64,000 bases of DNA from Lachnotalea sp. AF33-28. Lineage in GTDB: Bacteria > Bacillota > Clostridia > Lachnospirales > Lachnospiraceae. Location of the stretch: contig NZ_QUEE01000003.1 of the NCBI RefSeq assembly GCF_003477885.1, positions 124,001-188,000 on the forward strand, in the 5' to 3' direction. A model generated the notes under the pieces. That model had not been told where the DNA came from. It did no database searches and was given only the letters and a program-made list of their open reading frames with translations. How positions within the stretch are numbered: position 1 is the stretch's first letter; each line of letters opens with the position of its first letter. This document shows, piece after piece, positions 8,291 to 16,711 of this stretch. The translations under genes and the position numbers were made by a program.

Positions 8291-9373
8291 TTATGCTTCG
8301 CAAGACGCGTTAGCCGCCCTGCATTCCTCTGCGCTCATGTTCGCGATCTCGCGCATGTCGCTGTCCACCATCATGCTCACCAGGCCTTTAAAATCCACCT
8401 TGCGCTTCCAGCCCAGTTCACGCTCAGCCTTTGAGGCGTCTCCCCAGAGGAACTCCACTTCCGCGGGACGGAAGTACCTTGGATTCACCTCAACCAAAAG
8501 CTTGCCGGTCTTTCTGCAGTAGCCTTTTTCGTCCACGCCGGCGCCCTTCCATTCCACCTCTACGCCCACTTCACGGAAAGCCAGTTCCACAAACTCCCGC
8601 ACCGTATGGGTCTCATTGGTGGCCAGCACATAGTCGCCGGGCTTATCCTGCTGAAGGATGCGCCACATGCCTTCCACATAATCTCCGGCAAATCCCCAGT
8701 CACGTTTCGCGTCCATATTGCCCAGAGAAAGCTTCTCCTGCTTGCCGGCCATGATGGAAGCCACCGCCCTGGTGATCTTGCGGGTTACGAAGGTCTCTCC
8801 CCGTCTGGGGGATTCGTGGTTGAACAGAATGCCGTTGCAGGCGAACAGGTTATAGGATTCCCTGTAATTCACCGTGATCCAGTAGGAGTACAGCTTGGCC
8901 GCGCCATAGGGGCTCTTGGGATAAAACGGTGTCTTTTCGCTCTGCGGAGCAGTCTCGGGCAGCCCGCCGAAGAGTTCGGAAGTGGAAGCCTGGTAAAACT
9001 TGCAGTCCACGCCGCTCTTTTTGATGGCGTCCAGCAGTCTTAACGTGCCGATGCCGGTGGTCTCTGCGGTATATTCGGGAACCTCGAACGATACCGCCAC
9101 ATGGGACTGCGCCGCCAGGTTATAGATTTCGTCAGGCTGAATCTGTTCAATCAGTCGGTTTAAATTGCTGGAATCGGTCAGATCCCCGTGGTGCAGGAAA
9201 AAGGTCTGATTGCGCAGCTCCTCATTTTCATACAGATGATCAATTCTGTCCGTGGCGATGCTGGAATGCCTGCGGATGATGCCGTGTACCTCATAACCTT
9301 TTTCCAGCAGTAGCTCTGCCAGATAAGAACCGTCCTGTCCGGTAATACCGGTGATAAGCGCTGTTTTTTTCAT
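8291..9373 (-). CDS. gmd: GDP-mannose 4,6-dehydratase
   Basis: 360 residues with a GGAGG site before the ATG at 9373. It catalyses the first committed step of GDP-L-fucose synthesis, GDP-mannose to GDP-4-keto-6-deoxymannose, in the cytoplasm. The N-terminal GITGQDGSYLAE is the nucleotide-binding loop; STSELFG and YGAAKLYSYW carry the catalytic Ser/Thr, Glu, Tyr and Lys; NHESPRRGETFVTRKI is the family signature. Full length. It is the first gene of the gmd-fcl-lipoprotein unit, with a good sigma-A promoter at 9428-9456. The divergent AraC-type regulator shares this upstream region and may control it, which is inference. Confidence 0.97.
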   Translation of the reverse strand: MKKTALITGITGQDGSYLAELLLEKGYEVHGIIRRHSSIATDRIDHLYENEELRNQTFFLHHGDLTDSSNLNRLIEQIQPDEIYNLAAQSHVAVSFEVPEYTAETTGIGTLRLLDAIKKSGVDCKFYQASTSELFGGLPETAPQSEKTPFYPKSPYGAAKLYSYWITVNYRESYNLFACNGILFNHESPRRGETFVTRKITRAVASIMAGKQEKLSLGNMDAKRDWGFAGDYVEGMWRILQQDKPGDYVLATNETHTVREFVELAFREVGVEVEWKGAGVDEKGYCRKTGKLLVEVNPRYFRPAEVEFLWGDASKAERELGWKRKVDFKGLVSMMVDSDMREIANMSAEECRAANASCEA

Positions 9374-9427
9374 GTTATTCCTCCAAATATAATTTCACAT
9401 AGTATTATCTTTTCACTTTTCTTTGAA

Positions 9428-9456
9428 AGTATAGTATAGTATAATCATATAATCAA
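9428..9456 (-). promoter_or_regulatory. sigma-A promoter for gmd
   Basis: On the minus strand TTGATT (9456-9451) and TATACT (9433-9428) are separated by 17 bases, about 55 bases before the gmd ATG. The spacer and surroundings contain repeated TATAG/CTATA steps that could bind a regulator. The same interval must also serve the divergent AraC gene. Confidence 0.6.
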
Positions 9457-9491
9457 CATTAAAAATTGCTTAAAAAAGGTAAAATATTGCT

Positions 9492-10340
9492 ATGGCCAAA
9501 TCACAGGTTATCGAAACCAAACGAATACTGCATACCCCCAGCGACTTCGCTAAATCCACGCTTTTCTATGTCCAGGAGGCCGGCCGGCTGCGCAGTCTGA
9601 AGTCCCATGTCAGCAGGCGTGAGCATCTGGATTCCTTCCTGTTTCTGATCGTGCTGTCAGGGGAAGGGGCCGTGACCTACAGGGACAGGCGGTATCATCT
9701 AAGGGCCGGCGACTGCGTGTTCATCGACTGCAAACCGGGCTATTCCCACCAGAGCAGTGAAAAAAATCCCTGGGAGCTGATGTGGGTGCATTTTAACGGG
9801 CCGATGGCGCAAAACTATTACCAGTACTATCATGCCACCCTGGGAGGGAATTTATTCCATACCGCCGCTCCGGCAGAGTTTACCGCTCCGATTCAGCATC
9901 TGATCGATATGCATGCCGGGAAAAGCACCTGGGATGAAATCATGGCCTCCAAGTATATCACCGATATTCTGACCATGTGCGTGTCCGTGCCGAAACAGCA
10001 GGAGCTGATTTTAGACAGCGGCATCGTCCAGAAGCTCAAGCTGGTCCGCGAATACATTGACGAACATTTCCAAAATAAAATATCCCTGGATGAGCTGGCG
10101 GAAACCTGCTTTGTCAGCAAATACCATCTCTCCAGGGAATTCAAGCGCATGTACGGCATCACGGTGGGCAGCTATATCCTGGCCCGGCGGATCACGCTGG
10201 CCAAAGAAATGCTCCGTTTTACCGGCCAGTCCATCGAATCCATCGCCGGGGCCTGCGGGATTCCCGATACCAGCTATTTTAACAAGGTATTCCGTAAATC
10301 TGAGGGAATGACTGCCAGTGAATACCGCAGAAAGTGGTAA
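9492..10340 (+). CDS. AraC-family transcriptional regulator with cupin sensor domain
   Basis: 282 residues. The N-terminal half is a cupin-type sensor (about 45-105; GAVTYRDRRYHLRAGDCVFI is the beta-barrel signature). The C-terminal ~100 residues form the double helix-turn-helix, with LDELAETCFVSKYHLSREFK as the first and the SIESIAGACGIPDTSYFNKV region as the second. Such proteins bind a sugar or other small ligand and activate neighbouring genes. It is divergent to gmd, and a family A membrane protein starts 19 bases after its stop, so it may regulate either side. The ligand cannot be read from the sequence. Confidence 0.93.
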   Translation: MAKSQVIETKRILHTPSDFAKSTLFYVQEAGRLRSLKSHVSRREHLDSFLFLIVLSGEGAVTYRDRRYHLRAGDCVFIDCKPGYSHQSSEKNPWELMWVHFNGPMAQNYYQYYHATLGGNLFHTAAPAEFTAPIQHLIDMHAGKSTWDEIMASKYITDILTMCVSVPKQQELILDSGIVQKLKLVREYIDEHFQNKISLDELAETCFVSKYHLSREFKRMYGITVGSYILARRITLAKEMLRFTGQSIESIAGACGIPDTSYFNKVFRKSEGMTASEYRRKW

Positions 10341-10359
10341 CGCAAAAGAAAGGACACAA

Positions 10360-12546
10360 ATGAAAACTAACTCTGTAACGAACCATACCGTATTCCTCCG
10401 GCACAATAGGACAGACGGACGCCAAGGCCAAACGGACGCCGCTTGGACGGTCAAACGGCCGTTTCCCGCATTTTTGGCGGCTGCCGGCGCGGCTTTTCTG
10501 CTGGCACTCCTTTTGGAACTGCTTCTTTTTAATTTCCGATGGCTGGGGTCTTTGTCCAATCAGCCTCTAAAGGGCCTGGTTCCCGCAGCGGGCAGCGGCA
10601 TGACCGACAACGGGGACGGCACATATACAGTCCGCAGCAGAGGCGAACCTATACTGGAATTTACCGGCATCGGCCATAAACTGGACAATATCCATCTGGA
10701 TGCGGAGGTGCTGCAGGAAGATAAGGAGGGCATAACCGCGCCTTCGAAGAAGGTGCGCACGTTTTCCTTCGTCATACTGGCACAGGATGAAGCCAACACC
10801 GATTATTTTGAGCTGCCGGAGCATGTGAGCTCCCATTCGCTGAAGGAAAGCCAGTATTTTCATTTAAGCCTTTCCGGGAAATCGGACAAGCTTGCCATCC
10901 GTTTTTCGGGTCTGGAGGGACAAACGGTCCGCGTACATGACATCAGCTTCAATGTCCGCGTGCCGCTGCACTTTTCCGCCATTCGGCTCTTTGTCTGCTT
11001 TTTCCTGATCCTGTTCATCTATTATGCAAGACCTGAATCAGGCATTTACCGGCACATTTTCGATCCGTCCAACGGGGTGCAGACGGCGCTGATTTTCCTG
11101 ACGGGCATCGTGCTGTCCGTATTTCTGGCTTCCCTGTCCCGTGCTAACCCGCTGTTTACCGCCCCTGCCTGGGAGCATCATCAGCAATACCAGGAGCTGG
11201 CTCACTCCATGGCGGACGGGCATTATTATCTGGATGAGGAGCCCTCCAAAGAGCTGACGGAACTGGAAAATCCGTACGATCCTGCCCTAAGAAAGGAAAT
11301 GGACGTGAGCTATCAGTGGGATACGGCCTATTATAACGGCAGGTACTACGTTTATTTCGGCGTGACGCCGGAACTGCTGTTTTATCTGCCCTATTATCTG
11401 GTCACCGGCAACGACCTGCCCAATCACACTGTGGTCATCATCGCTCAGACCGCTTATGTCTTCGGCATGCTGGCGCTGATGCGGGAATTTATCAAAAAGT
11501 ATTTCAGCCGGATTCCGTTTTTCAGCTTTCTTCTGCTCACCGTGACCGCCATAATCGGCAGCGGCGCCGTCTATATCGCGAAAAGACCGGATCTGTATCA
11601 CGTTCCGATCATCACAGCGCTGGCGCTGACCGCCTGGGGGCTGACACTCTGGATTTCGGCCGTCCGGCCGGATGCGGCAGACGGAAGGAAGGAAACGTCC
11701 TTAAAGGCCAGGCTCCCCCGGGGCCGGTACAGCTGGCCGCGCATGCTGGCAGGATCCTGCTGCATGGCAGCCGTGGCCGGAAGCCGCCCGCAGCTCCTTG
11801 TGGGAAGTCTGCTGGCACTGCCGCTGTTTATGGGGATTCTCAAAAAAGAGAACCGCAGAGAGCTGTGGAAACTGCTGGCGCTGGCCCTTCCTTATCTGGG
11901 CATCGCTGCTTTTCTGATGTACTATAACTATGCGCGTTTTGGGTCAGCGCTGGATTTCGGAGCCAACTATAACCTGACCACCAACGATATGACCCGCCGC
12001 GGATTCGTGCCGGGGCGTATCCCGCTGGGCATCTTCACCTATCTTTTGCAGCCTCCGAAGATCAATGCCCGCTTTCCGTTCCTTTATACGGCGGACATAC
12101 TGACCACCTACCCGGGGAAAACTATCCAGGAAGCCGCCTTTGGCGGCCTGTTCACCACTAATCTGATCCTGATGGCCCTGTTTGCCGTCAGATATGCCGC
12201 AGGATGGCTTAGAAAAAAGAAGCTGTTCGCGTTCTGTATGCTCTGCACGGCGGGCGCGTTCTTAATCGTCGTCGCGGATACCGAGATGGCCGGCATCCTT
12301 ACACGATACAAAAGTGATTTCGGTCTGTTTTTCTTTCTTCCGGCGCTGCTGATCCTGTTTTCGCTGATGGAAGCCCACGCGGGCAAACGGTGGATGGGCG
12401 CGTTTCATCAGGTGCTCTTCTGGGCCGGCTTTTGCAGCCTGGGGTATCATGCGCTGCTGATACTCGCAAAATGCTCCTACTCCTGGCAGACCGCAAATCC
12501 TCTGCTGTATGAGAGAATCGCAAGGCTGGTACAGTTCTGGCTTTAA
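10360..12546 (+). CDS. family A polytopic membrane protein, GT-C-like glycosyltransferase candidate (copy 1)
   Basis: 728 residues from an ATG at 10360 with AAAGGA upstream; the frame opens earlier, inside the AraC gene, without support. One N-terminal membrane helix (~45-65) is followed by an extracytoplasmic beta-rich domain of about 150 residues, then ten or so membrane helices. Conserved landmarks shared with the copies at 38210, 42716 and 62301 are YLDEEPSKELTELENPYD, YYNGRYYVYFG, NYNLTTNDMTRRGFVPG and a C-terminal QFW. Helix layout and an acidic loop resemble GT-C enzymes that use polyprenyl-phosphate sugars, but I do not recognise a named family, so activity is inferred. This copy lies 26 kb from the other members, next to the fucose genes. 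Its stop overlaps the convergent VanZ-like gene by 4 bases. Confidence 0.8.
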   Translation: MKTNSVTNHTVFLRHNRTDGRQGQTDAAWTVKRPFPAFLAAAGAAFLLALLLELLLFNFRWLGSLSNQPLKGLVPAAGSGMTDNGDGTYTVRSRGEPILEFTGIGHKLDNIHLDAEVLQEDKEGITAPSKKVRTFSFVILAQDEANTDYFELPEHVSSHSLKESQYFHLSLSGKSDKLAIRFSGLEGQTVRVHDISFNVRVPLHFSAIRLFVCFFLILFIYYARPESGIYRHIFDPSNGVQTALIFLTGIVLSVFLASLSRANPLFTAPAWEHHQQYQELAHSMADGHYYLDEEPSKELTELENPYDPALRKEMDVSYQWDTAYYNGRYYVYFGVTPELLFYLPYYLVTGNDLPNHTVVIIAQTAYVFGMLALMREFIKKYFSRIPFFSFLLLTVTAIIGSGAVYIAKRPDLYHVPIITALALTAWGLTLWISAVRPDAADGRKETSLKARLPRGRYSWPRMLAGSCCMAAVAGSRPQLLVGSLLALPLFMGILKKENRRELWKLLALALPYLGIAAFLMYYNYARFGSALDFGANYNLTTNDMTRRGFVPGRIPLGIFTYLLQPPKINARFPFLYTADILTTYPGKTIQEAAFGGLFTTNLILMALFAVRYAAGWLRKKKLFAFCMLCTAGAFLIVVADTEMAGILTRYKSDFGLFFFLPALLILFSLMEAHAGKRWMGAFHQVLFWAGFCSLGYHALLILAKCSYSWQTANPLLYERIARLVQFWL

Positions 12547-13103
12547 GTTTTGCGGCGCACGGTATCAAAAACGCAGTATGCCAGCAGGGCGATGAGAATG
12601 CCCGCGGCGGCGCCCAGGCTGTCAATGCACACGTCCTGCAGGCTGGGGCCCCTGCCTGCTACAAAGCTTTGATGGAATTCATCGCTCCCCGCGTAGGCCG
12701 CGCAGATGAGAAGTGTGAGGCCGGCCTTTTTCCATATTGCCGGCGGGAAGGTGAACATTGTTAACATCACGCTGATACCCAGCATGCAATAGACGGTCAT
12801 ATGGGCGGCCTTGCGGACACAGAAGCCGAGTATTTGGGTGAGCTTAGGCGTCATAGCTCCGTTCAGGTCCTGTCCTGTGATCCGGTCGAACAGATCGACC
12901 GCCGTCTGCAGGACCGAATCGCTTAGCGCTCCGGACTGTTGGCCGTTCTCAGCGGAAAACCGAAAGATCAGGATCATCCAAAACAGCGCTAATAGTATCC
13001 CGGTCCAGCGCAGGATCCTGCGCCGGCGGGTCAGCTTGACTTTGTTTCTCTTTTTTGATCTGCCAAATCCGTATTTGAAAGCAGTGCATTTCCCGTTATC
13101 CAT
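12543..13103 (-). CDS. VanZ-like family membrane protein
   Basis: 186 residues; the ATG at 13103 has an excellent GGGAGGAAAC site, better than the upstream in-frame ATG at 13145. A basic N-terminus is followed by four membrane helices. The VanZ-like signature is clear: RKAAHMTVYCMLG, then YAGSDEFHQSFVAGRGPSLQD with conserved Glu, His and Gln. VanZ of enterococci gives low-level teicoplanin resistance; most relatives in Clostridia are uncharacterised housekeeping or envelope proteins, so resistance should not be assumed. It is transcribed toward the family A gene and overlaps its stop codon, with no terminator between. Confidence 0.9.
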   Translation of the reverse strand: MDNGKCTAFKYGFGRSKKRNKVKLTRRRRILRWTGILLALFWMILIFRFSAENGQQSGALSDSVLQTAVDLFDRITGQDLNGAMTPKLTQILGFCVRKAAHMTVYCMLGISVMLTMFTFPPAIWKKAGLTLLICAAYAGSDEFHQSFVAGRGPSLQDVCIDSLGAAAGILIALLAYCVFDTVRRKT

Positions 13104-13265
13104 GTTTCCTCCCGCCTTTCGATTGTCTGATTGGATATATTTCACAGTTTCATTGTTCTGTATCCTGTATTATATGGCAAAATATTCATTTTCATATTAT
13201 TTTTGTATGATATTTACAATAATTTGATTCATTATTTGTTTACTATTTTGTGTTATAATTTGTCG

Positions 13266-13424
13266 TATTCTGCGTTACTATTAGCGGAATCGGAAATGAG
13301 ATTATCCCCCCCAACAAACCGTACACCATCAAATATGTCTAACGCCCTTTAGACGCTATAATCTCGTTTCCGTTCCTGAAAAAGGCAGTCTGCCCAGCGC
13401 ATTGTGCCGGCAGGCTGTCTTTTT
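13266..13424 (+). ncRNA. candidate small RNA with C-rich loop and intrinsic terminator
   Basis: An extended -10 element TGTTATAAT (13251-13259) is followed by a 15-bp stem, CGGAAATGAGATTAT (13291-13305) with ATAATCTCGTTTCCG (13358-13372). Its ~50-base loop starts with seven C residues (13306-13312) and contains a smaller hairpin GTCTAA/TTAGAC (13337-13354). A 14-bp terminator stem (13381-13394 with 13409-13422) and a T run close the unit. No convincing -35 box or open frame is seen. C-rich loops are typical of Gram-positive small RNAs that pair with Shine-Dalgarno sequences. Start point and function are inferred. Confidence 0.5.
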
Positions 13425-13702
13425 CAACTATTGTTACGTATTCTTAGGGGCATGATCTGCTTCTTCCAGCCCCGTTTCTGCTTTTCTTGCAATACTATCA
13501 TATATTATCAGAGTTCTGCTGCACAGGCAAGCGCCTGCCGCATTTTCTAATTACTAATAGCGCATATTAATCTTCGCTATTATAATAAATCACATCCCGC
13601 GGATTTCTGCCCTTATCTTTCTCATTCACTTCATCAGGGCTGCCCGCGATATTACTGCCGGCCAAACTGATGACCGGCAGATCTTTTCTTTGGTGTCGTT
13701 TT
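13425..13702. other. gene-free stretch with hairpins beyond the permease operon
   Basis: No reading frame here has a ribosome site or family resemblance. Three inverted repeats are visible: a CAGGC/GCCTG hairpin near 13524-13537, TAATAGCG/CGCTATTA (13555-13582), and CTGCCGG/CCGGCAG (13655-13680). The last lies just after the stop of the 13703 permease gene and may help end that transcript, although its T run is poor. Confidence 0.5.
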
Positions 13703-14611
13703 TCAGCCTTTGACCGCTCCCACCATCACCCCTTTGGTAAAGTATTTCTGTATGAATGGATATACCATCAGTATGGGTACCGTGGCGATTACCGTACATG
13801 CCATTTTTACCGCCTTATCCGGCGGGGCGCCGCCGGTGTCATAATAGTCCATGGCGATCTCCGAAACCTGAGACGTCAGCTGTATGATCGAACGCAGCTG
13901 AATCTGGATCGGGAATTTTTCCGCGGTCTTTAAATAGATCATGGAGTTGAAATAATCATTCCAGAATCCCACGCCGTAAAACAGTGAAATCGATGCGATT
14001 ACAGGCTTGGATAACGGCAGCATGATCTTCACAAAGGTGCCTGTATCCCCGCAGCCGTCCACATAGGCCGCATCCTCCAGCTCACCTGGCAGCTCCTGAA
14101 AGAACTTCTTGATGATGATCATATTAAACGGGCTGATCAGCGCCGGAAGGATCAGCGCCCAGTAAGTGTCGTACAGCCCATACGCGCAGTAGACAATATA
14201 GGACGGGATCATGCCGCCTCCAAAGAGCATCGTGATTATGACCATGTTCATGATCAGATTCCGCCCTCTGAAATGCGGTTTAGAAAGAGGGTAGGCAAAC
14301 AGTATAGTAAACACCATGCACAGCGCGGTACCAAGCACGGTTAAAATGATTGAATTTTTCAGCCCCCGCAGGATGTTGGCCGTCCTCACGGCATATTTAT
14401 ACGCATTCAGCGACCATACCTCGGGTATGATGAAAAAAGCTTTTTCCGTCAATTCTTTATTGGTGGCGAAGGAGCCGCCCAGGATATAGAGAAACGGCAG
14501 TATCGCCGAGACCGCCACAAGCCCCAGCATCGTATATATCATCACGTCCACGATCCGGTCTCCCGGGCTTTTTCTGATCTTAATATCCTTCTTTTTATGT
14601 AAGACAGCCAT
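13703..14611 (-). CDS. carbohydrate ABC transporter permease, LplC-type
   Basis: 302 residues, six membrane helices. The cytoplasmic EAA loop that docks the ATPase reads EDAAYVDGCGDTGTFVKIML. N-terminal SPGDRIVDVMIYTMLG and C-terminal FTKGVMVGAVKG are typical of LplC/YtcP permeases that import oligosaccharides. It pairs with the LplB-like permease 15 bases upstream and with the lipoprotein at 16712. No ATPase is encoded nearby, as usual for this class, which relies on a shared MsmX-type ATPase. It is the last gene of the unit. Confidence 0.94.
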   Translation of the reverse strand: MAVLHKKKDIKIRKSPGDRIVDVMIYTMLGLVAVSAILPFLYILGGSFATNKELTEKAFFIIPEVWSLNAYKYAVRTANILRGLKNSIILTVLGTALCMVFTILFAYPLSKPHFRGRNLIMNMVIITMLFGGGMIPSYIVYCAYGLYDTYWALILPALISPFNMIIIKKFFQELPGELEDAAYVDGCGDTGTFVKIMLPLSKPVIASISLFYGVGFWNDYFNSMIYLKTAEKFPIQIQLRSIIQLTSQVSEIAMDYYDTGGAPPDKAVKMACTVIATVPILMVYPFIQKYFTKGVMVGAVKG

Positions 14612-14626
14612 ACTATTCCCCTCTCT

Positions 14627-15571
14627 TTAATATAATCCGCTTTCTCCGAATCTCTTGGCGATCCGGTCCGATCCGAGCACGAGAATCATGCCCACCACGG
14701 ACTTAAACATTCCCGCCGCTGCCGAGAAGGAATACTGGCCGTTTGTAATGCCCCTGGTAAAAATGTAAGTATCAAATACATCCGCCATCGACATGTTCAA
14801 ATCGTTCCTCATCAGAAAGATCTGCTCATAGCCGGTATTTAAAAGTCCGCCCACGCGCAGGATCAGCATCATGATCACAGTGGATTTGATGGACGGCAGC
14901 GTGATATGCCACATCAGCTTGAAACGTCCCGCGCCGTCCATGCGCGCCGCCTCATACATCTCCTGATCCACGCCGGCCAGAGCGGCCAGGAATATGATCG
15001 TGCCGTATCCGGTCTCCCGCCAGATATCCTGACCCACAATCATCCCCCAGAAGGACGAGCTTTTGGACAGGATATCAAAAGAATGCCCTGTAATGTTCTG
15101 AAATATCAGATTGACCGCGCCGTCCTTCACATTAAACAGCTGATAGGTCAGGCTTGCTATGATCACCCAGGATACGAAATGCGGGATATACACCAGGGTC
15201 TGTATGGTTCTTTTATAGGCGCTGTGCCTGATCTCATTCAGAAACAGCGATAATATGATCGGCATGGGGAAAAATGCGATCAGCTGCAGTATGCTGATTC
15301 CCAGAGTATTGCGCAGCAGCCGGAAAAAATCCGGCGTGTCGAAAAACTTTTTAAACTGCAGAAGCCCCACCCAGGCGCTTCCCCAGATCCCCTTAAACGG
15401 GCTGTAATCCTTAAATGCGATTACAAGGCCCCCCATGGGCACATACCGGAACATAAGAAAATAAATGACGCCCGGCAGAACCATGAAATACAATCCCTTA
15501 TGTCTTAAAAAATATTGCCAGTTGCTCATCTCATTGGTCTTAACGGACCTGTTTTTATTCTTGCCAGCCAT
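14627..15571 (-). CDS. carbohydrate ABC transporter permease, LplB-type
   Basis: 314 residues with six membrane helices. The N-terminal region FLRHKGLYFMVLPGVIYF and the EAA loop YEAARMDGAGRFKLMWHITL place it with LplB/YteP permeases. It forms the membrane channel with the LplC-type partner downstream. The CE15-like esterase gene lies 33 bases upstream, so transporter and enzyme share one transcript. Substrate class (plant cell-wall oligosaccharide) is inferred from the esterase. Confidence 0.94.
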   Translation of the reverse strand: MAGKNKNRSVKTNEMSNWQYFLRHKGLYFMVLPGVIYFLMFRYVPMGGLVIAFKDYSPFKGIWGSAWVGLLQFKKFFDTPDFFRLLRNTLGISILQLIAFFPMPIILSLFLNEIRHSAYKRTIQTLVYIPHFVSWVIIASLTYQLFNVKDGAVNLIFQNITGHSFDILSKSSSFWGMIVGQDIWRETGYGTIIFLAALAGVDQEMYEAARMDGAGRFKLMWHITLPSIKSTVIMMLILRVGGLLNTGYEQIFLMRNDLNMSMADVFDTYIFTRGITNGQYSFSAAAGMFKSVVGMILVLGSDRIAKRFGESGLY

Positions 15572-15604
15572 ATAAGGACCGCCTTTCTTTCTTCTATCCG
15601 CTCA

Positions 15605-16681
15605 CTACACATGATGGCGCTGCCTGTATCTCATATAGCAGTGCCAGTCCTCCCTGGTCAGCGCATGTGTCCCTCTCCTGATGTGATACGCGATGTGCCC
15701 CTCCTGCAGCATATCTCCGGCCTTAGGATATCCCCGGCAGACCAGGCCGTCCAGCCCCAGAAACTCATAGGCCGGCGATGCCGCCGCGCAGCTTAAGAAC
15801 TCTGACTTTGGATCCGCCCAGCTGTCTTTGGATGCGCTGGATATATACACCCGCCGCGGCGCCGTAAGGGCCAGCAGGAAGTGCTGGTCAAAGGGCAGCA
15901 GTTCCGGGTGATACGCATATTTCTGCAGATTGCCGCAAAACCAGTGTCTGCTTAAATTCTCAATCCGTTCACCGGTTTTGCCACGGAACAGGGCGGCGCC
16001 CCCGGCGCCGGATCCGGCGCTGATCACCAGAGAACAGCGCTGATCCAGGGCGGCGCTAAGCAGCGCCGCCTTACCGAGTCTGGAATGCCCCACAACGGCG
16101 ATCCTGCCGGTATCTATATCCTGCCTTGTCATCAGATAATCGGTCACCCGGCTGATTCCGTATGCCCACATGGCGATCTTACCCCATCCTATGTAAGGAG
16201 TCTTTTCACAGAGACCGCCCACGCCTTCCAGCTCCGCCTCCGGCCGGTCCGGCATGATATCCTGATAGTATACTGTGACCGCCGCATAATGGCAGTCGAT
16301 CAGCTCTTCCACAATCTCCGTGCCCGGAAAGCCCGTCATATACAGAAACACCGCAGGCTTTTGGACCTCTTTGGGTATAGCCAGCCGGACAGGGTAACAG
16401 CATACGCCTCTCACCGTGCTCACCCGAATCAGGACCGTTTCTATGACTGCCTTGCCGCCGTAGGCGTCCGGGTCAAGCTTTACGGTTTCTGCGGATACAC
16501 TGCACTCACGGAATGACATGAATCCGTACAGTTCCCGTAAGATTGCCTCCCGCATCTGTGTCCGCTTCTGTTCCCACTGTTCTGCATCCGTGATCTTCTT
16601 TCCGTCAAGGAGCATGAAATCGGGCAGATTTCTCCTTTTCAGTTCCTCCTCGATTTCCTGCATTCCGTCCTTATTTTTCAC
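15605..16681 (-). CDS. CE15-like glucuronoyl esterase domain protein, apparently cytoplasmic
   Basis: 358 residues using a GTG at 16681 with AGAGG eight bases upstream; a TTG six codons earlier is the alternative. The alpha/beta hydrolase core carries the nucleophile elbow GHSRLGKAAL (Ser200) and the bacterial CE15 signatures SAGSGAGGAAL, HWFCGNLQKY, LPFDQHFLLALTAPR and ASKDSWADPKSEF; GTHALTREDW holds the likely catalytic His339. CE15 enzymes cleave esters between glucuronic acid of xylan and alcohols, often lignin. Characterised members are mostly secreted, but here no signal peptide or anchor is present, which suggests action on imported oligosaccharides. It lies between the binding protein and the permeases in one operon. 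Confidence 0.85.
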   Translation of the reverse strand: MKNKDGMQEIEEELKRRNLPDFMLLDGKKITDAEQWEQKRTQMREAILRELYGFMSFRECSVSAETVKLDPDAYGGKAVIETVLIRVSTVRGVCCYPVRLAIPKEVQKPAVFLYMTGFPGTEIVEELIDCHYAAVTVYYQDIMPDRPEAELEGVGGLCEKTPYIGWGKIAMWAYGISRVTDYLMTRQDIDTGRIAVVGHSRLGKAALLSAALDQRCSLVISAGSGAGGAALFRGKTGERIENLSRHWFCGNLQKYAYHPELLPFDQHFLLALTAPRRVYISSASKDSWADPKSEFLSCAAASPAYEFLGLDGLVCRGYPKAGDMLQEGHIAYHIRRGTHALTREDWHCYMRYRQRHHV

Positions 16682-16711
16682 TCTTACATCCTCTTTCAAT
16701 GCGCCTTTTTG

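Noticed and set aside
12543..13103. Glycopeptide resistance gene
   Set aside because: Only the VanZ-like domain is present; no VanRS, VanH, VanA or VanX homologue is nearby, and most such proteins are not resistance determinants.
13266..13424. 6S RNA or SRP RNA
   Set aside because: The 5' and 3' ends do not pair with a central bubble as in 6S RNA, and the GNAR loop of SRP RNA is not seen.
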